From: Phycisphaerae bacterium | GTDB taxonomy: Bacteria > Planctomycetota > Phycisphaerae > UBA1845 > UTPLA1 | Assembly (NCBI GenBank): GCA_016935885.1 | Contig: JAFGQA010000101.1 | Coordinates: 1-37,222, forward strand | DNA length: 37,222 nucleotides | Reading direction: 5' to 3' | Part shown: positions 33,601 to 37,222 of the stretch, piece after piece | Numbering within the stretch: the stretch's first letter is position 1 | Layout of the letters: the number at the start of each line of letters is the position of its first letter | Notes under the pieces: generated by a model | Databases searched by the model: none | Told to the model about the DNA's origin: nothing | What the model saw: the letters and a program-made list of their open reading frames with translations, nothing else | Translations under genes and position numbers: made by a program

Positions 33601-34640
33601 TGACCGTTTCCGTCGGTCACGGCGGTGGGCCCGTTGTTGGTGGAGACGATGGTCACGCCAGCGATGCGAATGCCGCTCTGATCGGAGACCACGCCGGAGA
33701 TGGTTGGCAGCGCGCTGACATAAGCGACCTCCGAACCCGAATCCTGATGCACACAAGCTACTGGGGCAAACGTCCCGACCAGCGTCACCGACAGGGCAAC
33801 AGCGTAGGTACCCGCGGATTCGAACACGTGTGATCGCATGGCGTGCGTTTCCTTTGGACCGGATTCGGTTTCTTCGCCGAAGGTCCAAGCGAAGGTGCAT
33901 TCTGGCAACGGATCATCATTCACCGTACGAGCAGTTGCGGTGAGGGTCAACGGTGACGAGCCGATCGCAGGATCCAGGTTGAAGACTACCTCTGGATAGA
34001 CCGTGACAACGACAAGTCCGGTGGCCGACCGCACGCGGTTGGCGGTGGCGCGAAAAAGGAAGCTGTCCGTGCCATCGAATCCGTCTTCCGGCGTGTAGGT
34101 CACCGTGGCCGTTCTGAGGCCGGTGTTGTCGATCACGCCCAATACGCCGTGGAGGGGCTGCTCGACCATCTCGAAGGTCAGATCACTGTTATTGGGACTG
34201 CTCCCCGAGAGCGTGATGCTGATTGCCTTGTGGATCGTGGCCACTGCAATGGAGTTGACCGATGGCGCGTTCGGATCCACTTTGCCAGCGGAGGACTCTG
34301 GGTCAACGCCACCGGCGAGAGAATGCGTATCGCCGTCCTCCTGTTTCTGATTGTCGCCGGAGTCGCCGCTACCGTCGGGGAGATCAGGAGTCACGCCGCC
34401 AGGCAGAACAGCACCGGTAAAAGGGTTGGCTCCTTCTTCGCAGCCAAACGAGATGGCTAGCGCGAGGATACCCAAGGCGAGAGCAAGTCGGCAGTAGCCT
34501 GGCCAGCTCCGATAACCACACCGGGACTCGACGGCATGGACGGCAGACGGATGTGATTGTGGTTCCTGCTCGGCTTCGCTCCCCAGTACGTCCACTTGCC
34601 GGTTACTGCTGCTGGTGCTGGTGCTGTCTGAAATGTGCAT
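30696..34640 (-). CDS. Large lipoprotein with PKD, cadherin-like and parallel beta-helix domains
   Basis: 1314 residues. A 50-residue hydrophilic start precedes the signal LALALGILALAISFGC, with Cys67 as the lipobox residue. In order come a Big/cadherin-like segment (about 157-197, YTPEDGFDGTDSFLF), a PKD-like domain (218-287), and three carboxypeptidase-regulatory-like repeats (312-387, 514-590 and 699-790; the first two share TVPSGWSGTV) alternating with two cadherin-like domains (400-497 and 603-698, sharing RATDMAGAFAEDTF). A right-handed parallel beta-helix follows (818-1226, with Asn-rich NNNVHDIG and FGRNDLHHN). The C-terminus ends KWDVGAFEY, as in choice-of-anchor beta-helix proteins. 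Beta-helix proteins often bind or cleave acidic polysaccharides; a surface role on the EPS is plausible but unproven. The ATG at 34640 has GGGGAGA five bases upstream. Its stop overlaps that of the GT39 gene, so transcripts converge. Confidence 0.88.
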   Translation of the reverse strand: MHISDSTSTSSSNRQVDVLGSEAEQEPQSHPSAVHAVESRCGYRSWPGYCRLALALGILALAISFGCEEGANPFTGAVLPGGVTPDLPDGSGDSGDNQKQEDGDTHSLAGGVDPESSAGKVDPNAPSVNSIAVATIHKAISITLSGSSPNNSDLTFEMVEQPLHGVLGVIDNTGLRTATVTYTPEDGFDGTDSFLFRATANRVRSATGLVVVTVYPEVVFNLDPAIGSSPLTLTATARTVNDDPLPECTFAWTFGEETESGPKETHAMRSHVFESAGTYAVALSVTLVGTFAPVACVHQDSGSEVAYVSALPTISGVVSDQSGIRIAGVTIVSTNNGPTAVTDGNGHYALTVPSGWSGTVRPEHVDYTFYPLSRSYTCLTANAENEDYVTPASSPNSKNNPPEVVNPIDDVTVHGGVADTEIDVSMVFDDPDIATGGDSLRLAVSGNTNPALLSASISGTTLTLDYQVSQIGLANITVRATDMAGAFAEDTFRVTVNSVGDQPIPDGPPAAQVKPTISGIIRDQDGAAVAGFSVVTDNDGPTTVTRADGTYTLTVPSGWSGTVWPEHDGYVFEPASRVYANVTSAILNGNYVATASSSVDNHAPTVVHPIDDVIVEEDAADTVINLSNVFDDVDVAAGDDSLTFGVSANDNASLVAATVSGTTLTLDYQPNQTGAANLTIRATDMAGAFAEDTFVVSVFTGPVITGTVSLTDTVGARPKIGQLSLAFTGSGAYSGVDFTTTTDVDGNYTQVVPEGWTGQLASAEPDSCFLTPLSRSYNDPVNEPLLDEDFTAWVPPIGVPAPQFGVREVAPAYDSNNPLHYYVDNTHPNATDSGNPNGSPSCPRATLPTTTNLLAGTLIYLNAGTYGNGGYRSFSASGTAGDPVFIRGNSAHPPRFGWKLSVSNNASYMVFENLEIDGTVNNYAGFETIGPCNHVVLRNSEVHHRWGTAVMCFGTNADSVAENIVFLNNNVHDIGDWQAEEDQDYGGIQLNKYARYVWILDNEVSYTSADACGVGYSYIDGAHTSHHIYFGRNDLHHNKQGGLWSKQAKDVIFSQNDSHAHYPIGQHPSSYGHGMGLQYAPENVWFLYNHIYDCAAGIVLHSNSGGVGEDVYIVGNVIHNIHSPFFDPDNADGPAAILVRGGVNRFIINNSLYDVDAGIHCSQSGGLLHVANNIIAKVVDSQGEATGNHVFASWPGPVQTVSHNLLEGIVRVRVYNTVYGSLEAAFASVADGSVYGEPEFVAPSSGNLRLQASSMAAIDVGTALDAEENVYSMFTSLYGLNIDVDADGGGRPQDGDADGTSKWDVGAFEYAGTD

Positions 34641-35050
34641 GAATCTCTCCCCTTGCGTTTGCGCCCCCTGCTGGAATGCTACCAAGCACGTCGAGTATTC
34701 TGACTCGCCGATGGAGATCCCCCGTCCCACTGGCCTCAGTGAGTTGACCGAGAGCCTACGCGAGTGCGACTCGCGGGTCAAACATCTTGGAATGGGCCTG
34801 TCTGACAGAATCAACGTTCCCCCGAGCGGCGGCGAGCATGGGCTTTGCAGTGCCTCCCATCCAGCTAATGCTGAGATACAATCGCCATCTTGTCAAACAG
34901 AAGGGCTGATGCGACAATTTAGGGGGAATGTGGCGTGTGGGCAGACTCGACGGCTGCGGCTGGTAATAGAGCTGCTGAAGGTCGAACGGGAGGGGCAAGC
35001 CACGGGGCAGGGTCGCCTTTCCCGGTTCCCGAGCGTGTCAAGCCGATTGA

Positions 35051-35120
35051 AATCGGTCTGTACCACGGGCGTGCGGCGTACATGCACAATCGGTCTGTAC
35101 CGCGGGCGTGCGGGGTACAT
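35051..35120. repeat. Twin 33-bp direct repeats, operator-like, upstream of epsI
   Basis: Copies at 35051-35083 and 35088-35120 differ at two positions and are separated by four bases (37-bp periodicity). Each contains inverted TGTAC/GTACA arms (TGTACC/GGTACA in copy 2). They sit about 35-105 bp upstream of the -10 candidate, as expected for paired binding sites of an activator or repressor. Confidence 0.6.
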
Positions 35121-35153
35121 AAAGGAGGCGCCACGCGCACACCCTTGTGGGGG

Positions 35154-35159
35154 TACAAT
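35154..35159 (+). promoter_or_regulatory. Candidate -10 element of the epsI-exosortase operon
   Basis: TACAAT at 35154-35159, but the sequence 17 bp upstream (CCACGC) is a poor -35. A regulator bound to the twin repeats could compensate. The leader to the epsI ATG is about 60 nt. Confidence 0.35.
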
Positions 35160-35224
35160 GACGGGCGGCGAGCGTTTCGTGGATGGGGAAGGCGGATGGC
35201 ACCAGGAAGTGAGGGAGTCCTCAA

Positions 35225-35914
35225 ATGGCTCACAGATTCTGGCTTGCTGTGGTTCTGGCCACAACCTTGCTCATCGGTGGGGGCATCGTTTATCGGGTGG
35301 TGGCAAGTCGGTACGCGCGTTCGGTGGACAGCGAACCCCTGCCCCCCGGCACGCTGGCACAGTTGCCGTTCGAAATACAGGACTGGCGCGGACGCGACGT
35401 CCCTCTTGAAGAGGCCGTCATCCGAGCGACGGATACGGACCAACACCTGAACCGTATATATACGCGAGACACGCACAGGGAGGCCGTCTCGGTCTTCGTT
35501 GCCTATGGCGTTCGTTTACGGGACCTGATGCCCCACCGCCCGGAAGTCTGCTACCCGGGTACAGGATGGACCTTTCAAGACAGTCGGGATGTCGATCTTC
35601 GGCTGGACGATGGTTCGACACTGCCTTGCCGGATTCTTCACTTCAATCGTGGCGGCTTGATGAATCAACACGTCACCGTGTTGAACTACTACGTTGTGGA
35701 CGGGGTGTTCTCCCCCGATGTCGAGCTGCTTCGGTCAAGGATCTGGAAGCCGTCGGGCGGGGCGGACTATGTTGCACAGGTGCAGATCACTTGCGCAAGT
35801 GATGCATTCGGGCCATTGACTGATGAGGCTGTGCGGGCGTTTGGCTCAGCTTCCGCGATTCCGATCCGCTGTCTCTTTCCGAGCAAGGGACCCGAGTCGG
35901 ACAGGCAGAGCTGA
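35225..35914 (+). CDS. epsI: Exosortase-associated protein EpsI (DUF3485)
   Basis: 229 residues. One N-terminal membrane segment (about 4-24, WLAVVLATTLLIGGGIVY) is followed by a periplasmic DUF3485/EpsI domain with the signature HRPEVCYPGTGW (104-115, Cys109). A downstream core reads RILHFNRGGLMNQHVTVLNY. EpsI proteins accompany exosortases, often fused to them, in EPS/PEP-CTERM systems; their exact role is unsettled. The ATG at 35225 has GGGAG seven bases upstream. The exosortase gene follows after 143 bp, most of which is a family A repeat. Confidence 0.92.
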   Translation: MAHRFWLAVVLATTLLIGGGIVYRVVASRYARSVDSEPLPPGTLAQLPFEIQDWRGRDVPLEEAVIRATDTDQHLNRIYTRDTHREAVSVFVAYGVRLRDLMPHRPEVCYPGTGWTFQDSRDVDLRLDDGSTLPCRILHFNRGGLMNQHVTVLNYYVVDGVFSPDVELLRSRIWKPSGGADYVAQVQITCASDAFGPLTDEAVRAFGSASAIPIRCLFPSKGPESDRQS

Positions 35915-35944
35915 TAACGGATGATGTCCTTGTCTGGTAGTCCT

Positions 35945-36035
35945 GAAGCCTATCCCATGACCTCCTGTCGTGTGGTCCTCTGGTCCGCTGCGCAACCTTG
36001 GCGGGACGCCGTTGCCACAGTTCTGGGATGGGCTC
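35945..36035. repeat. Palindromic intergenic repeat, family A, between epsI and exosortase
   Basis: The left arm GAAGCCTATCCCATGACCTC pairs imperfectly with the right arm GCCACAGTTCTGGGATGGGC. Here the inner hairpin has decayed (GGCGGGACGCCGTTGCCAC). The exosortase start lies 22 bp beyond, so the repeat is in the operon's untranslated spacer. Confidence 0.65.
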
Positions 36036-36057
36036 CTACAGCTATAGGAAGACGATC

Positions 36058-36990
36058 GTGACCAGAGCGAAGCCCGAGTTGAGACATCGGCACAGCCGAC
36101 GTTCAGTGGAGCAGACCGAAGGCGGTGGAAGGCGTGGCCTCGTGACACCGTGGCTTGCCATTGGATTGATCTCGGCGACCCTGTTGTGGGCATACTGGCC
36201 TACCATCGTGCTGCTCGTCAAGGAATGGCACGACAACGATGACTACTCGGTCGGGCAGTTGGTGCCTCTTGTCGCACTCTACTTGGTGTGGCAGGAGCGT
36301 CGCGGGCTGCGCGAGTGCGTCGTCCAGCCCTGCTGGTGGGGTCTTGTGCTGATCTTCCTGGCGGAGTTCGGCCGCGCATACGGGCTGGTCTTCATGTACG
36401 AATCCGCTGAGAGGTACGCCCTCGTGCTGATGATCGTTGGCCTGACGTTGCTTCTGTCGGGCTGGCAGGTCTTCTACAGGGCCCGCTGGATTCTCCTGTT
36501 CCTGTTCCTTATGGTCCCGCTTCCCGGTCGCATCCACAATCTGGTTTCCGGCCCCTTACAGAATCTTGCAACGGTGTGCGCGGGATTCACGCTTGAGCTG
36601 CTCGGCGTAACGGCCGTTCGCGAAGGCAACGTCCTTGTGCTCAATGGCGAAGTGCCGTTGGCGGTTGCCGAGGCGTGCAGCGGGTTGCGGATGCTCACCG
36701 CGTTCGTTGTCGTGGCTTCAACACTCGCCTTCGTGATCAAGCGCCCGCGTTGGCAGAAAGCAACGTTGGTGGTATCCAGCGTTCCGGTGGCGATCGTGTG
36801 CAACCTGGCGCGGCTCGTCACAACCGCCCTGCTGTACCTTTGGGCGAGCAGCGAGACGGCCGAGCGGTTCTTCCACGACTTCGCCGGCCTGACGATGATG
36901 CCGCTGGCCGTCTTCATTCTCGTCTTCGAGCTGTGGCTCATGTCGCGCCTGGTGGTCGAGGAAAGCCATCCCAAGACTGCCAGCCGATAA
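36058..36990 (+). CDS. xrt: Exosortase (membrane transpeptidase-like sorting enzyme)
   Basis: 310 residues with about eight membrane helices. The three exosortase active-site blocks are all present: AEACSGLRML with Cys207, NLARLVTTALL with Arg252, and HDFAGLTMM with His273. Exosortases recognise C-terminal PEP-CTERM-like signals on exported proteins and are thought to cleave and attach or release them at the cell surface, in step with EPS production. The first roughly 40 residues are basic and cytoplasmic. GTG 36058 was chosen because AGGAAG lies six bases upstream; an ATG at 36028 falls in repeat DNA without a site. No substrate with a visible PEP-CTERM tail is encoded in full in the window. 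The exact subtype (XrtA, B and so on) cannot be assigned. Confidence 0.93.
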   Translation: MTRAKPELRHRHSRRSVEQTEGGGRRGLVTPWLAIGLISATLLWAYWPTIVLLVKEWHDNDDYSVGQLVPLVALYLVWQERRGLRECVVQPCWWGLVLIFLAEFGRAYGLVFMYESAERYALVLMIVGLTLLLSGWQVFYRARWILLFLFLMVPLPGRIHNLVSGPLQNLATVCAGFTLELLGVTAVREGNVLVLNGEVPLAVAEACSGLRMLTAFVVVASTLAFVIKRPRWQKATLVVSSVPVAIVCNLARLVTTALLYLWASSETAERFFHDFAGLTMMPLAVFILVFELWLMSRLVVEESHPKTASR

Positions 36991-37056
36991 TGTCGCCTCC
37001 AACAGGCCAGTGTCCGCCACGGGCAGAGACGAAAGACGCAGAATCCCGCGGTGATC

Positions 37057-37085
37057 TTGCACATTCGTGCAAACTCGGCTATGAT
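37057..37085 (+). promoter_or_regulatory. Strong sigma70-type promoter with overlapping palindrome, facing out of the window
   Basis: TTGCAC (37057-37062), a 17-bp spacer, then TATGAT (37080-37085). The -35 is part of a perfect inverted repeat TTGCAC-ATTC-GTGCAA (37057-37072). The design matches the promoter at 10853-10881. No start codon follows before the family B repeat, so its gene would lie beyond 37222, or it makes a short RNA. Confidence 0.55.
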
Positions 37086-37115
37086 GTGGATTTGGTGGCG
37101 AAGGGGTTTTGGGGC

Positions 37116-37206
37116 TAGTACGGCGTTTCACCAATAGAACGACTGTACGCTCTGCCGAGAATCCTTTCTCGGCACCGGCTTCAGGACCGAGAAGGGATTC
37201 TCGGTC
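37116..37206. repeat. Intergenic repeat family B copy 2 (may continue past the window)
   Basis: It has the same block order as 14419-14513. Arms 37155-37172 and 37187-37204 are complementary at 17 of 18 positions around a 14-nt loop, and each arm is itself a CCGAGAA/TTCTCGG hairpin, so two alternative folds exist. Confidence 0.65.
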
Positions 37207-37222
37207 AAGCAATCGTAGTCGC

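Larger units (their letters stand above)
34641..35224. other. 584-bp divergent regulatory region
   Basis: It lies between the divergent beta-helix lipoprotein and epsI genes. It holds twin 33-bp repeats (35051-35120), a CCGATT/AATCGG inverted repeat just before them, and a TACAAT -10 candidate at 35154. On the minus strand a perfect TTGACA sits at 34896-34891 without a clear -10. I see no gene; the long open frames across it lack motifs and ribosome sites. Confidence 0.55.

Noticed and set aside
35051..35120. CRISPR-like array from the two 33-bp repeats
   Set aside because: Only two units with a 4-bp spacer, no cas genes; the inverted arms and position upstream of epsI fit operator sites better.
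34615..35409. 264-codon plus-strand frame through the divergent region
   Set aside because: It runs through the lipoprotein start, the repeats and the epsI 5' end out of frame, with no motif or suitable ribosome site.
1..37222. Transposase, integrase, tRNA or phage genes marking a mobile island
   Set aside because: None recognisable on either strand; the only repeated DNA is short palindromic intergenic elements.

Overview
The window is a high-GC bacterial exopolysaccharide (EPS) locus, most likely from a member of Planctomycetota. Three features point there: a secreted protein with tandem 37-residue Cys-rich repeats followed by a lamin-tail-like domain, an EpsI/exosortase pair, and a large lipoprotein with PKD, cadherin-like and parallel beta-helix domains. 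The phylum is an inference from gene style; the window holds no rRNA or other marker gene.

Layout. Positions 1-1134 (minus) hold the 5' part of the Cys-rich secreted protein, with a candidate promoter about 330 bp upstream of its start. After a 1.1-kb gene-free stretch, the plus strand carries an almost unbroken EPS locus from 2219 to 30699. The first block (2219-14421) has a specialised NusG paralogue, a heparinase II/III-like protein, a degenerate nucleotidyltransferase with a left-handed beta-helix (LbH), a Wzc-type co-polymerase and tyrosine kinase, an unusual fusion of pseudo-nucleotidyltransferase, LbH and initiating phosphoglycosyltransferase, a Wza-type export lipoprotein with its own promoter, an alpha/alpha-toroid protein and a WecG/TagA glycosyltransferase. 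A repeat-filled 462-bp gap with a terminator-like hairpin follows. The second block (14884-30699) has a sulfotransferase, a Wzx flippase, four GT4 glycosyltransferases, a methyltransferase, a deacetylase-like protein, a DUF362 protein, a CapK-type adenylate-forming enzyme, a Wzy-like polymerase and a GT39-like membrane glycosyltransferase.

A 1314-residue beta-helix lipoprotein gene converges on the cluster from the minus strand (30696-34640); its stop codon overlaps that of the GT39 gene. A 584-bp divergent region with two near-identical 33-bp repeats leads into epsI and an exosortase gene (35225-36990). The window ends in a strong promoter and a repeat copy that belong to whatever lies downstream.

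Inferred pathway. The fusion phosphoglycosyltransferase loads the first sugar onto undecaprenyl phosphate. WecG and the GT4 enzymes extend the unit. The sulfotransferase, methyltransferase, deacetylase-like and CapK proteins may decorate it. Wzx flips it, Wzy polymerises it, and Wzc and Wza control chain length and export. The heparinase-like and beta-helix proteins may trim or bind the polymer. The exosortase probably anchors sorted surface proteins encoded elsewhere.

Less ordinary features are two related catalytically degenerate NTase-LbH proteins (one fused to the initiating transferase), a translationally coupled cassette of deacetylase-like, DUF362, GT4 and CapK genes, two promoters of matching palindromic design 26 kb apart, and two families of palindromic intergenic repeats.
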